Below, piece by piece: positions 19,833-32,428 of a stretch of DNA of 64,000 nucleotides. Source of the stretch: Botryosphaeria dothidea (taxonomy: Eukaryota; Ascomycota; Dothideomycetes; Botryosphaeriales; Botryosphaeriaceae); the NCBI GenBank assembly GCA_011503125.2, contig WWBZ02000011.1, positions 1 to 64,000 of the forward strand. Direction: 5' to 3'. The notes beneath the pieces were generated by a model. The model did no database searches. It was not told where the DNA came from and was given only the letters and a program-made list of their open reading frames with translations. Numbering within the stretch: position 1 is the stretch's first letter; every line of letters begins with the position of its first letter. The translations under genes were made by a program, and so were the position numbers.

Positions 19833-22800
19833 CTTTAACTACTACCTTACAGGCACCGAAGGTAAGAAAAACCCTCTACGATAAAACTAACTATAATAAC
19901 CTAGACCGAGATTCGCGCCTCGCTCCCTAATAAGGAGGACTAAATAAATAATATTAGACCGATTATCTCTAGCACACCTAACCTAGAAACCCGTACTCTT
20001 ATTACGGAGGCCTATACTATAGGCGTCGCCTCCCTATCTCGCGATATTAGTAGACCGCGACTCCTACCGGACGCATCGGAAGATTACGGCCAAGTTCTTC
20101 TAGAGTATTTTATTAGGGGATAAGCCTTCTCTATTAACCGTACTATACGAATCCCTACGCTAACCCCCACCGAAAATACTTCTACCTAGACGTATAACCC
20201 TAAGTTTAAAGTTAAGGAACTAGATACCTTTAACGGCACCCGAAGCAAGCTAGACGAGTTCTTACGCCAACTAAATACCTATTTCTACCTATTCGGAACG
20301 GCCTTCTAAAATAATACTTAGAAAATCTTCTTCGCTAGGTTATACCTCCGCGGTAACGCAGCCCGATAGTTCGAACTCTACTAAGAAGACTTCGGAAAGA
20401 TAGACTAATATAAAGAAATAACTAAGCTCTTCCTTAGCTTTAACACCTTTATAAAAAACCTCCGAGAAACCTTCGAGGATAAGGACTAATACTAAGACGC
20501 GGTATATCGAATCTAGACCCTTAAGTAAACTAGCTCCGCGGCTACCTATACGACCTAGTTCCGTCTATACGCCTCCCGACTCTAATAGCCCGACCCCGTT
20601 CTAAGAATAATATACTACGAAGGCCTTAAGAATAATATTAAGGATAAATTTACTAGGACTAAACTACCCGAATCCTACTAAGAGGTCACTCGCGTAGCTA
20701 TCTAACTCGATACGCGCCTATATAATTAACGACGGGAAATAGGAAGGACGCCTCGGCCTACCGCCAATACTAGATAACTAAGATATACTACCCCCCTAAG
20801 CGACCCTATAGACCTCGATAGTACTAAAATAAGGGGACCTCTATCCTAGGAAGAGAAAGACCGCCGCCGTAAGGAGGATCTCTACCTCCGCTACGGTAAA
20901 AAGAGATACTACGCGCGATAATATAAGGAAACCTCTAACTCTAGGAATATACGCTAGACTATAGCCACTTAGGTAGCCGAACCCGAGGACCCTTACCCTA
21001 AATAGCACTAGGCCGACTATACTAACGATAAGTGCGAAGTCTACTAAGAAGCTAAAGAATCTAGTAAATACTAGCCTAAGGTAAAAAACTAAAAGAGCCT
21101 CTAACCTAGGGGCGGGTAGAGGCGTAGCCCCTAGCGCCCCTTTAAGTAACTATAACTACGACCGGTAACTCTATTAGATTATCCTATACTATACTACTAG
21201 ACTAGAAACCCCTAGCCGAATACGCTAAATACCTAGTTATTAATATACTCGCTAACGGACGACGAGTAAGAGTTTTTATTAACTTAGTAGACGGAGGAAA
21301 CTATATTAACCCCCGCTTTATAGAAAAATATAATATACGATACCGAGAGAAGAAATATTTCTACGAACTTATTACTATAGATAGCTCGCCTAGTATATAT
21401 AGAGAAGGGCTAATTCTTATAGAAACCTAAGAACTAGTACTATCCCGAGGAAAATACCGAGAAAGAATCTATCTAGATATTATAAAAACCCTAGAATACG
21501 ATATTATCCTAGGGCTCCTCTAGCTCCGGAAATAGAAACTCTATATCGATTAGAAAACCGGAGAAGTAAAGTTTAGATCTAGAGAAAAGAACGAGGCGCG
21601 GTAGCTATTTAGTACTATAGCGGCGTTAGTATATCTATAAATAACCCGGAGTAAGCTAGTTCGGGTTAGTAAGATCTCTAAGAAAGCCCTTCGAAAAGAA
21701 GTTAAGAACGGTAACCCTACTAAAATATTTTAGGTACGCGCTACCCTCTAAGGAATTAAGATTAAGATATAATAACCCCTAGAAGTTCGGTAGGCCTATA
21801 GAGTCGCCTACCTTCCCCGTAGAAAAACCTAGAGACTTTAGAAAACCCCGAAACCCCGAGAATCCTAAGAACGTATAAGATACGACTTAAGATAAGTTAG
21901 CTCCGCTAAACTAGAGAACCTCCTAGACCACGTACCCCTTCGGTATCGATACTTCGATCTTTTTACGGAAAAAACCGAAGAGGATATATTACCTAAATAC
22001 TAGCCGTAGGATTATAAGATATCCCTAATCCCCGAAATAATACCTAAATTCGGACCCCTATACTCCCTATTAGAAAAAGAACTCTAAGTACTTAAGAAAT
22101 ATATCGAAACCTACCTTTAGAAAGAATATATATAGCCCTCGCAGTCCTTAGTAGTATTTCCTATCCTATTTATACCAAAACTAGGAGGTAAACTACGACT
22201 ATATATAGACTACCGAGCCTTAAACGATATTACTATTAAGAACCGATACTCTCTACCCTAGATTAACGAGCTACGCGACCGCCTACGGAAAGTAAAATAC
22301 TTTACTAAACTAGATCTCCGAGACGGCTATTATCTAATTAGGATTAAGAAAGAAGAAGAATAGAAAATAGTATGGCGAAGCCGATTTAGACTATTCGAAT
22401 ACCTAGTTATACCCTTTAGACTTACGAACGCTCCCGTAACCTTCTAAGCTATAATTAACGATACCCTCCGCGAATATCTAGACGTCTTCTATACCGTATA
22501 TCTCGACGATATTTTAATCTACTCCGAAATACTCGAAGAATACTAGAAATACGTAGAGAAGGTACTAAAGAAGCTATAAGAACGGAAGCTATAGGTTAAA
22601 CCCGAAAAATACGCCTTCTATATTTAAGAAGTAGAGTTTCTAAGATTTATTATCCGACCCGGCGAAGTTATAATAGACTCTAAGAAAGTAGACTCTATTC
22701 TTAGCTAGCCTATATCTAAGAACCTTCGAGAAGTATAATTATTTCTAGGCTTTACTAACTTCTATCGGCGATTTATCTAAGATTACGCCAAACTCGTAGA

Positions 22801-24005
22801 ACCTTTAACCCGGCTTATACGAAAGAATACTCGCTTTAACTAGTAAGATCTATAGAAGAAAGCCTTCGAGCTACTTAAGAAGGCCTTTACGGAAGCCCTA
22901 GTCCTAGTACTATTCGATCCCGATAAACTAATATACCTAGAAACTAACGCCTCCGACTATACTATAGAAGCCTATCTTAGCTAACCTAATAACTAGGAAC
23001 GACTTTACCCCGTAGCCTTCTATTCTAGAAAAATAACCCCGGTAGAACTTAACTATAATATCTACGATAAGAAATTACTTACTATCGTTATCGCCTTTAA
23101 AGAATAGAGATACTACCTAGAAGAAGCGAACTTTAAAATAATAGTATATTCCGACTACTAAAACCTAGGAGCCTTTATAACGATAAAAATTCTTAACCGA
23201 CGGTAAGTAAGATAGGTAGAATAACTAGCCTTATTTAACTTTAAGATAGTATACCGTAAGAAATCCGAAAACGGGAAGGCAGACGCACTTAGCCGAAGAT
23301 ACGACTATACTCTTAACCGGCCCGAACTATCTCCCGTACTCTTAGAACGAAATAATAAAGAAAATATTAAACTTAACCGTCCGTAACTAGAACTAGCGGC
23401 AATCCGTCTCTTAGTACTAATTACGCGAAATTAGATAAGAAGCTAAAATAGGCTAGAATTCTAAAACTAAGAAACCTAAAACAACTAAAGATCGCGAAAT
23501 CTTTAAGAATTACTAAATTAATAAATATATAATCTAGAAGAATTTTAAAATTAAGGAGAATCCTTAAACTAGAAATTACTAAACTAAGTAGAACCTTAAA
23601 ATCCGGAGGGAATCCTAAGCACGGACCTTCCTTAAGAAATTAATCTCTTAGAAATTACTTAGGAAGAGTATATTCGAGTAGCCTACGAAAACGATACTAT
23701 AGTATAATAACTCCTAAAGTAAATCCGCGAATACCCCGATAAAGATTCTAATCTTATACTAAGTCTAGAAGAAACTATCCTCTTTAAGGGGCTAGTCTAC
23801 GTATCTTAATAACTTAGGCGATAAATAATTAAGGATATCTATATACCTCTAGCCTACGGCTACCGCGGTATTAATCCTACTACGAAACGAATAGAGCGAT
23901 TATTCTATATACCGTATCTTAGGAAGAAAGTACGCTAGTTTATTATAGAATATAAGGACTACGCCCGAAATAAGGTAGCGCGTTACGCTCTATACGAAAA
24001 ACTAT

Positions 24006-24255
24006 TGTTACGGTTTGAACCCTAAGGGTGCCTTGGATGGATCCTACGGCGAGACCTTAGGTTAAGAGGACTCTAAAGCTTAACGAAGCTTAACAAGAAA
24101 ACCCTACAACTCGCTACTAGTAAAAGGGACTCTAGAGAGATATATAAGCAGCGCTATCTTGCTTAAACCTTTCTTTCTTTTCTCTTTAGCTTAGTCTTCT
24201 CGTAGATAGTAATGCCACTACATTTCCGCGAGTGTACCGGATGTAAGCTATTACA
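24006..24255 (+). repeat. 5' LTR of element B with promoter and self-priming signals
   Basis: TGTTACGG...ATTACA. TATATAA box at 24141. AGCTTAGTCT at 24188-24197 is complementary to AGACTAAGCT at 24258-24267, which lies 2 nt after the LTR. Confidence 0.92.
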
Positions 24256-24412
24256 TTAGACTAAGCTCCTCTTTCGAACTACTAAAGCTCGATAGCATAG
24301 TAGGGGTCAACTACAGATAGCCGCCTTAGGGCCTCGCTTAGTCAGTAAAGAGTACGACAATAACCGAACGATGCGATAATACGATACGATACGCAACGAC
24401 TACGACGGTTCC

Positions 24413-24605
24413 CCTTCCTCTATACGCTATAGCTCCCACGTAAGCACTACGTTCTTATTCTCCCTTCCTCTATACGCTATAGCTCCCACGTAAGCACTGC
24501 GTTCTCATTCTCCTTTCCTCTATACGCTATAGCTCCCACGTAAGCACTATATTCTTATTCCCCTTTCCTCCGTGCGCTAAAGCTCTCACGTAAGCACGGC
24601 TTCTC
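24413..24605 (+). repeat. Leader tandem repeat of element B (four units of 50 bp)
   Basis: Units start TATACGCTAT at 24421, 24471 and 24521 and CGTGCGCTAA at 24571, exactly 50 bp apart. Each holds GCTC-CCACGTAAGCAC. It lies in the untranslated leader between primer site and gag. Copy number differs among family-2 elements. Confidence 0.9.
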
Positions 24606-24873
24606 TTTATCTAAGTTACCTAAGTTACCTAAGGAATAGGATAGTGGCTAGGCTCGTTGCTAGTTGACTATACCTAGGAAATCGTTTAAGAAGGTGTCCG
24701 TATAGGCACTTAAGAAGGTTCCCGAAGAAAGCCCTTTAATAAAACGACAGCGTAGCGTTTAAGAAGGCACGAAGAAGTCCCTAAAAGAAGATCTAAAAGG
24801 GAGATCTTAGAGAGGGCACCTAAGAAGACACCCAAGGAGACGCTTAAGAAGACACCCAAAGACGCGTCCTAGA

Positions 24874-26125
24874 ATGGACGACTAACTAATAGATGAACCG
24901 CAAGAGGCCCCGCAGCGCGAACAAGAGGACCCACCGTAATAGGCGAACTAACTATTTACAATAGTTACTTAGCTACAGGCACGAATAGATAGCCAGGCTA
25001 CTATACTAACAACAAGGCAGCCTAGCGTAGGAATAGCTACGTCTACCCCGACGGCTTAAGTATAAACCCTACCAACCGTAATTACTAAAGCGGTTACTTA
25101 AGCGCTTACGGCAAGTCAAAGGCTAAGAAAAATTCTACCCGAGCTAGTAGAATTTAAAGGAGAACGAAAGGAGCTAGAAGCCTGGATTAATCAAGCAAAT
25201 CAGAAACTTCGAATTAATTACGTAAGCTACCCAGAAACGACACAAGCAGCGTTGCTATTCAATCAGCTACGAGGAACCGCGCTTACCTACTTACAACTAT
25301 AGTAGAGATCCTTAAGCTAGACGGCTATAACCTAGGACCTATTCGAACAGCTAAGGGCCGTATTTGGCGACCTATATCGCGAGGAAAAAGCACGTCGCGA
25401 GCTCCGAGCCCTACATCAAAAAGGTAGCCCCTTTAGAGAACACTTTGTAAAGTTCCGCCACCTAATGCTTAAATCTAGCAAAAGTACTACATGGGACGAT
25501 AAGCAAAAGAAAGACTCTCTTTGGGACTCAATTAGCTAGGAACTGAAAGACCAACTAGTTGGCAAGAGCTTAGAAGATCTTACGTTCCACGAATTTGCTA
25601 ACTTGCTGGCTAGAACTAGTGACGATATAGAGGCTATTAATAAGGCTAAGAAGTTAGTTATACGAAGTGGGTATTAAGGAAGGAGAAGCCCAAGTCCTCA
25701 AACCGATAAGAGATCTACTCGATCAATGACGACTACCAGACCTACTACGTATCCAAAGCCTCTTCAAAACGACCAAATGGACTGGGAACTAATAGGCCCA
25801 GCCAAAGCCGCACTAACCCGGAGAGCTAAATGGGTAACTTAAGATGAGATCAACCGACGTCGTTAGAACAGGCTTTGCACGCGTTGTGGTGCTTCAGGAC
25901 ACTGGAAGCATGCATGCCCTTATGCGCCTGCCCGTCGCCCAGCTTAAGCTGCTGGTATTAGACAGTCGGAGCAGGAAGTTCCTCCGCAATTAGAGGAGGA
26001 CACTGAAGTGTTAGAGGTCAATAAGAATTCGGAAAAAGAGTAGCTCCTGATAAAATTCGCCGTTAGGAGCGAAAGGAGCAAAGTAAGCTTCAAGCAGATT
26101 GGAAGCAATTCGAGAATAAGCATAT
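24874..26125 (+). pseudogene. gag of element B
   Basis: The frame from ATG 24874 reads as one Gag protein if TAA and TAG are taken as former CAA, CAG or TGG codons. It has a Gln-rich N-terminus, then a retrotransposon Gag capsid domain (PELVEFKGERKELEAW at about 25140, through FGDLYREEKAR and FREHFVKFR), and a CCHC knuckle C-T-R-C-G-A-S-G-H-W-K-H-A-C at about 25875-25920. The frame ends near 26125, where pol continues in another frame. Disabled by RIP stops only. Confidence 0.8.
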
Positions 26126-29100
26126 AGAAAAACCACCTTTCTTAGTTTCAGTACTTATTAATAAGGAGATCTCCACTCAAACCCTTATTAATTCTGGGTG
26201 CTTATCCTATGGCTTTATCGATGCTCGATTCGCTCGAAGATATAAACTCCAGCGTATCCCTATCCGACCAAGACAAATCCAGTTAGTTAATGCTATTACC
26301 GACTCCTGGATTACCGAAGTAGCAATTGCCGAGATCGATATCGGCGGATACTAAACGAAAAGAGCTTACTTCTATGTAGCTCTAAGGATTAAAGGCTATA
26401 AAGTTATTCTTGGCTTACTATGGTTAGTAAAAGAGAGAGCAGAACTAGATGTAGAAAAACAAATCCTTAGATTTAAGGACTCTAGCCTAGTAGTACAAAG
26501 CCAGAGAGAGAGAAAAGAACTCGACTATAGAAGGGTCGGAGCCGCTAGGTTCCGCCTTCTTACGAGGAAGAAACGACTCGGTTACCAGGTTTTCTCAGCA
26601 AGTCTAGCTGATATTAATAAAGCACTTACTGAGAAGAAGCATACGGACCTAAGGACGAAACTACCAGCCTGGTTAGATAAACGGTTTCTCGACACCTTCG
26701 ATAGAAGTAAGGCCGACAAGTTACCTCTACACCGACCTGGAATCGATTATTAGATTAAGCTTAAGAAAGATAAGAATGGGAGGATACCAGTGGCCCCATG
26801 GGGACCCTTATATAACATGTCCAGAGACGAACTACTAGTACTCCGGAAAACGCTTACAGAGCTACTCGATAAAGGCTTTATCCGTGTAAGCAATTCTCCA
26901 GCCGCAGCGCCAGTCCTCTTTATAAAGAAACTAGGTAGAGGCTTACGATTCTATTGTAACTACCGAGCCCTTAATCAACTTACACGGAAGGATCGATATC
27001 TACTACCTCTTATCCAGGAGACCCTTAACCGGATTAGTAAGGCAAGATGGTTTACGAAACTCGATGTAATCGCAGCATTTAATAAGATTCGGGTTAAACT
27101 AGGAGATGAATGGCTTACAGCCTTTCGAACCCGCTTTAGACTATTTAAGTGGCTTATTACTCCCTTTGGACTAGCTAATGCACCAAGCACCTTTCAACGA
27201 TATATCAACTAGACCCTACAGGACTTCCTAGACGACTTCGTATCGGCTTATGTCGATAATATGCTTATTTTTACCGAGGGATCCCGTACCTAATACCGAG
27301 AGCACGTAACTAAGGTTCTCGAAAAGCTACAAGCAGCGGGACTACAGCTTGATATCGATAAGTACGAATTCGAGGTTCAGTTAACAAAGTATCTTGGATT
27401 TATTATCGAAGCTGGGAAAGGTATCCGCATGGACCCAGCTAAGGTAAAAGCTATTTAGGAATAGGAAACACCAACTATAGTTAAAGGAGTGCTTAGATTC
27501 CTTGGCTTTGCGAACTTCTACCGGCGCTTTATTAATAAATACTCGAAGACTACGGCTCCGTTACATGCACTTACAAAGAAAGACGTTCCGTTCTATTAGA
27601 CAGAAGAAGCAGAAAGAGCGTTTCGAAAGCTAAAGAAGGCCTTTATCACGGCACCAATCCTTGCCCAATTTAACCCGGACCGAAAGACAATCCTCGAGAC
27701 TAACTCCTCAGGATACTATACAGGAGGAATTTTATCCCAATACGATAACAATGGAGTGCTCCGGCCAGTTGCCTACTTCTTAAAGAAGAACTCGCCAGTA
27801 GAGTACAACTACGAGATCTACGATAAGAAGCTCCTTGCGATTATTAAGTGTCTTCAGCAGTAGGATGCAGAGCTACGAAGCGTAAAAGAATTTAAGATTG
27901 TTACGGACCATAAGAATCTCGAATACTTTACAATAGTCCGACGGCTCTCTAAGAGGCAAATAAGATAGTAGCTAATTCTGAGCCGATTCAACTTTACCAT
28001 TGCTTACCGTCCAGGCAAGCTTAGGGCTCAGCCTAACGCACTTACACGAAGAGACCAAGACTTACCAGTATCTCAAGATAATGAGAGGCTTCAATATCGT
28101 GTCGCACGACTCTTAAGCCCAGATAAGGTTCAAGCCAACTGTTGGAGAGTTTTGGCAACACCAGTGCAAACAAGACGACAAGCTATAACCGAACAAGGAG
28201 CAGACGAACAAGCAGATAAACCAGCAGATGAACTAGTAGACGAACTATCAGACAGATCTATAGACGAACCAGTATACGAACAAGGAGCAACGTCAATCGA
28301 AGACCATTTACGGCAGCTCTGGCAAGAGGCAAAAGCAGCGGATCCGGACCATGGACGTCTTATAACAGCAGTAAGAGAGGGTAGAAGAACACTACCAAAC
28401 GATTTAGAAGAACCAGTTAAGCTCTCAATTGCTAATTGCTCCTTAAATAATTAAGGAGAGTTGCTATTCCGCAGCAGACGTTAGGTACCAAACCACGAGC
28501 CTTTAAGAACCAAGCTGATCCAGATACTCTACGATTCAATAATAGTAGTTCATCCTAGACGCACTGGAACAATAGCCCTTATCGCAAGACAGTTCTTCTA
28601 GCCGAACTTCGTATCTAATATACGTAGATTCGTACGTAACTATAACGTCTACGGAAGGACTAGAGTCTAGAGAGACCGTAAACAAGGACTACTACGGCCG
28701 TTACCAGTACCAAACCGTCAGTAGAGAGAGATCTTAGTCGACTTTATTAGACCGCTACCCGAGAGCCAAGGATGTCGGATGCTTATAGTTATTACTAATC
28801 GATTAGGTAAAGGAGTCATCCTTAAGGCCTGTAAGGATATTAAAGCAGAAATAGTTGCTAGGATATTTATTCGCTGCTTCTACCGCCACCATGGAGTCCT
28901 AACCGCTATTATCTCTAACCGGGGAAGCCAATTTGTTAGCCAGCTATGGAAGAGGGTTTGCCAATTACTTAGGATCGAAAGACGAATCTCAACAGCCTAC
29001 CATCCAGAAATAGATAGATTAACGGAGCGTGCGAACACCGAGATAGAAAGGAAGCTCTGCCGGATAGTTAACTACGCGCAAGATAACTGGGTTAACTAGT

Positions 29101-29783
29101 TGCCAGCAACAGAGCTTGCTATAAATAGCCAAGAATCCTCATCGATAGGTGTTAGCCCCTTCTTCCTCTCTTATAGATACTACCTCGAGCCACTACAGTT
29201 ATTCGAGGATCCTTAACCAGTCCCGAACCCTATATTACTAATATAAAAAGGAGAAGTAATCGTGGTAAAGATTAAAGAGATAACCGAATGGGCAGAAGCA
29301 TTAATGGCGAACGCACAATAGGATTAGGAGACCCAAGCAAATCGACATAGGGACCTATCACCAGCGTATAAAGTAGGGGATAAAGTCTAGCTAAATCTTA
29401 AGAATATACGAACGGACCGCCTAAGCCGGAAGCTTAATAATCGAGTAGCAAAGTTCACAGTTATCGAGGTCATTAGCCCTCATAGCTATAAACTAGACGT
29501 ACTAACTAGGATATATAACGTCTTTAACGTCGATCTCTTACGCCCAGCTAGAATAGATCCTTTACTAAGCTAAGAATAGGACGATTATTAACTACTAGCT
29601 ATACTCGTTGATGGAGAAGAAGAATAGAGGGTTGAAGCTATCTTAGGTGAAAAACTAGGAAGACGGCCAGGCCAGCGGAAACGGCAGAAACTCTATCAAG
29701 TTAAGTGGAGAGGATACGCGCGGCCAACTTGGGAACCAGCAAGCGCTTTAGAAGACACTAAAGCCCTAGAGACCTACCTTTAA
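26126..29783 (+). pseudogene. pol of element B: protease to chromodomain
   Basis: One frame with scattered RIP stops. The protease active site has changed from D-S-G to N-S-G (about 26190). The reverse transcriptase is uninterrupted from 26790 to 27212 and its catalytic box reads YVDN instead of YVDD (about 27250-27261). RNase H lies at about 27690-28040. A 303-nt open stretch at 28152-28454 covers the RNase H-integrase linker. The integrase core (about 28730-29080) keeps VDF, S-N-R-G and the late Glu region. The chromodomain (VKWRGY, about 29700-29780) ends at TAA 29781. The Asp-to-Asn changes are TpG-to-TpA on this strand. Inactive. Confidence 0.85.
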
Positions 29784-29800
29784 AGCCGGGAGGGGGGTAA

Positions 29801-30050
29801 TATTACGGTTTAAACCCTAAGGGTGCCTTAGATAGATCCTGCGGCGAGACCTTGGGTTAAGAGGACCCTAAAGCTTAACGAAGCTCAATAAGAAAACCCT
29901 GCAACTCGCTACTAGTAAAAGGGACTCTAGAGAGATATATAAGCAGCGCTATCTTGCTTAAACCTTTCTTTCTTTTCTCTTTAGCTTAGTCTTCTCGTAG
30001 ATAGTAATGCCACTATATTTCCGCGAGTACACCGGATGTAAGCCATCATA
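29801..30050 (+). repeat. 3' LTR of element B
   Basis: 250 bp, TATTAC...CATCATA, preceded by the polypurine tract at 29788-29800 and followed by ACTAT. It is RIPed at sites different from the 5' LTR, so the two LTRs mutated independently. Confidence 0.92.
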
Positions 30051-31559
30051 ACTATAGCTAATTACCCCGCTAGACCGACTATAGAAAGTTATCGCACTAG
30101 ACTTTATTACTAAACTACCTAAGTCTAAAGAACCCCTTATTAGTACGCGTTACGATTCTATCCTAGTAATTACGGATAGACTCTCGAAATAGGGGTACTT
30201 TATTCTCTATAAAGAAGCCTCGAGAGTCCCTAAGCTAGTATATATCTTTCTACGCTATATCCTCGCAAACTACGAAATACTAAAAATAATTATCTTAGAC
30301 TAAGATACCCGCTTCCGCGTATAATTCTAGTAGACTCTAATAAATAAACTCGGAATAAAGTATAAGCTATCTACCGCCTACTACTCTTAGACGAACGAAT
30401 AAACGAAACGGCTTAATTAAATATTAGAAGAATATCTACGAAGTTACGTAAACTACTAATAAAACGACTAAGTAGAATTTCTACCTCTAGCCTAATTTAT
30501 ATATAATAGTATAATCGTAGAAATAACCTAAGAAACGCCGTTCTACGTTAACTACGGTTTCGAACCCCGAGTCTATAGAGAACCTATTTCCTAGGAAAAT
30601 ATAGCGTAGAAAGAAATACTCTAAGTAGAATAACTAAAAGGACTATACTAAAGCCTCGCTTAAGATATCGAATTTATTAACTACCGTATAGCTATATACT
30701 ATAACCGAAGGCGCTAGAAGCCGCCATCCTTAGAAGAGGGAGATAAAGTCTAGCTACTTACTAGAAATCTTAAAACTAACCGACTAAGCCCTAAATTAGA
30801 TTATAAGAAAATTAGTCCCTTCGAAATTAAATAAAAACTTTCCTCTATTATATTTAAACTTAAATTACTAAAGAATATACGCCGAAGTCTAGTCTTCTAC
30901 GTAGTACTCCTTAAACTAGTACTCTAAAACGCCTAAATACCGGAATACCTCGAGGAAGAAATCTAACCCGAAGACGCGTAGGAATAGAATATCGAAAAAA
31001 TCCTAGATAGCAAAAGAGACTCTAACGGTTAGCTTAAATATCTTATTAAATAGAAAAACTACGAAGACTTAGAAAATATCTAGGAACCCTTACTAAATCT
31101 TAGTTACCTAGAACTTCTCGCGGACTTCTACCGATAAAACCTAGATCGTCTAGTCCTAGAGCGTCCTTCTAGGACGTAAAACTAGGAGAAGAATCTAGTA
31201 ATACCTAAAGCTAATCTACGGGAGCCTACCGGAAGATTACGCTATCGGCACCCGCTACGTTACTACCGGACCTACTAAATAAATACGGTATAGCCTTTTC
31301 GATAGAAACCTCGGGAACGTTCTAAGAAGGACGGCCCTCTTAAATAGTAGTCTTCCGCTCTACCCGCTCCTCCTACTTAAGCTACCGCATTTTACGAGAA
31401 AATAGAGCTATATCGCGCTACTCTACGGACCGGAGTAATAAACGTAACCGCCGCTTCTTCTACTACCGAGTTCGTAATCGCTTCGCTACGCGACTAGTAT
31501 ACTAAGCCGCTACTAACGCCGTCTAAGCCGCCGTATTAGTAGTAGTAGTAGTAGTATTA

Positions 31560-31900
31560 GCGGCCTCCTTATCCTAATTAATCTCTATAGCTACCTCTTA
31601 AAGCTAGCGCTCTAAACTCTTACGAGCCCGATCTAAGCGCCGAACTAAGAAATAGTTAGCTACTACGATAAGAAAAGGAAGAAAGGCCTAACTTATACTC
31701 CGTATTAACGGAAGAAGCTATAGCCTCGTACGACGTAAGATCTTTTCTAGTATAGCCGGAATAGGTAGGATAGAAAGAAGCGGCGTAATAAACTAAATCT
31801 AGACGAATATAGCGGGTATAAGAAGAAGCCGTAGGGACCCTACGATAACGGACTATAATACGCTAGACTAATATAATACGACGCTAGGTACGAGCTAAAA
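31560..31900 (-). pseudogene. Antisense six-cysteine gene remnant in element C
   Basis: On the minus strand downstream of the chromodomain, one frame reads tyrosine codons at exactly the six positions of the cysteines in the antisense gene of element A: 31820-31818, 31811-31809, then with spacings x6, x8, x2 and x7 to 31730-31728. Each TAY equals a RIPed TGY. A proline five residues before the first position, and Lys and Thr inside the last loop, are also shared. About 70-170 bp further along the minus strand, a frame reads an Arg/Glu-rich helix (R-R-L-D-R-A-R-K-S-L-E-R), matching the coiled coil of A. Non-coding now, but it shows the gene belonged to the ancestor of A and C. Confidence 0.65.
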
Positions 31901-32005
31901 CTATAATAAGGAAATTAGTATTCCTAATAAAAAAAAAAGACCTTAGGAGTATATATATACTTATAAGGAAGCTTTCGGGCCGAAAGCTACCTAGAAAAGG
32001 GATAG

Positions 32006-32423
32006 TATTACGGGTCTAGAAAGTAGAGCAAGCGGTATAGTAGAAACTTATAAGCGGGATCGGATTATTACGTGCTAAACCCCGAAATACGCTTAACCTA
32101 TTTAGGCGGCTAGTAAGCCCGACCTTTAGAAGTAGATTACCCTTAGCTATTAGCTATCCTACTATCTATACTAATACTATAGTCTAGCTAACTACCGGCT
32201 AATTATAGTATATAGACTATATTCGTTTATAGTAGATAGGACCTTCGTAGTTAATTCTAATTATTACTTAATACCTATCTTATTTACCTTTTCTATCTAG
32301 CTACGGCTACTATTCTTTTATATAAGTAATATCCCGATAGCGGTAGTAAAACCCCTAGACGCTACGTACCTTCCCGACGCCTAAGCTTCTTAGACTTTCT
32401 TATTCCTAAGGCCTAGCGTAATA
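32006..32423 (+). repeat. 3' LTR of element C
   Basis: 418 bp copy of the 5' LTR, directly followed by CCTAG and then by element D sequence. Confidence 0.9.
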
Positions 32424-32428
32424 CCTAG

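Larger units (their letters stand above)
24006..30050 (+). mobile_element. Element B: lightly RIPed family-2 Ty3 chromovirus
   Basis: 6045 bp. LTRs 24006-24255 and 29801-30050 (250 bp), target duplication ACTAT (24001-24005 and 30051-30055) in the integrase of element C. Gag and pol are readable across occasional TAG/TAA stops. It is the innermost insertion of the D-C-B nest and the least mutated of the three, as expected if it is the youngest. Confidence 0.93.
20195..31140 (+). pseudogene. gag-pol remnants of element C
   Basis: Gag (about 20195-21000) has a knuckle at about 20885-20925 reading Y-L-R-Y-G-K-K-R-Y-Y-A-R-Y, i.e. a C-x2-C-x4-H-x4-C knuckle with its Cys/His turned to Tyr. Protease lies near 21240-21500. 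The reverse transcriptase at about 22050-22700 keeps YLDD (about 22498-22510). RNase H is near 22920-23300. The integrase zinc-finger part lies near 23850-23995, where B interrupts it, and the integrase core resumes at 30056. The chromodomain is at about 31030-31140. Dense TAG/TAA stops of RIP type. Inactive. Confidence 0.8.
19415..32423 (+). mobile_element. Element C: RIPed Ty3 chromovirus related to A, split by element B
   Basis: LTRs 19415-19832 and 32006-32423 (418 bp each), with a target duplication CCTAG (19410-19414 and 32424-32428) inside the protease/RT junction of element D. Its primer-binding region CTTTAACTAC (19833-19842) is the RIPed form of that in element A, and its protein order, chromodomain and antisense gene also match A. 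It is heavily RIPed. Element B sits inside its integrase. Confidence 0.92.

Noticed and set aside
24413..24605. CRISPR-like array
   Set aside because: The 50-bp units are contiguous tandem copies without unique spacers, inside a retrotransposon leader of a eukaryote.
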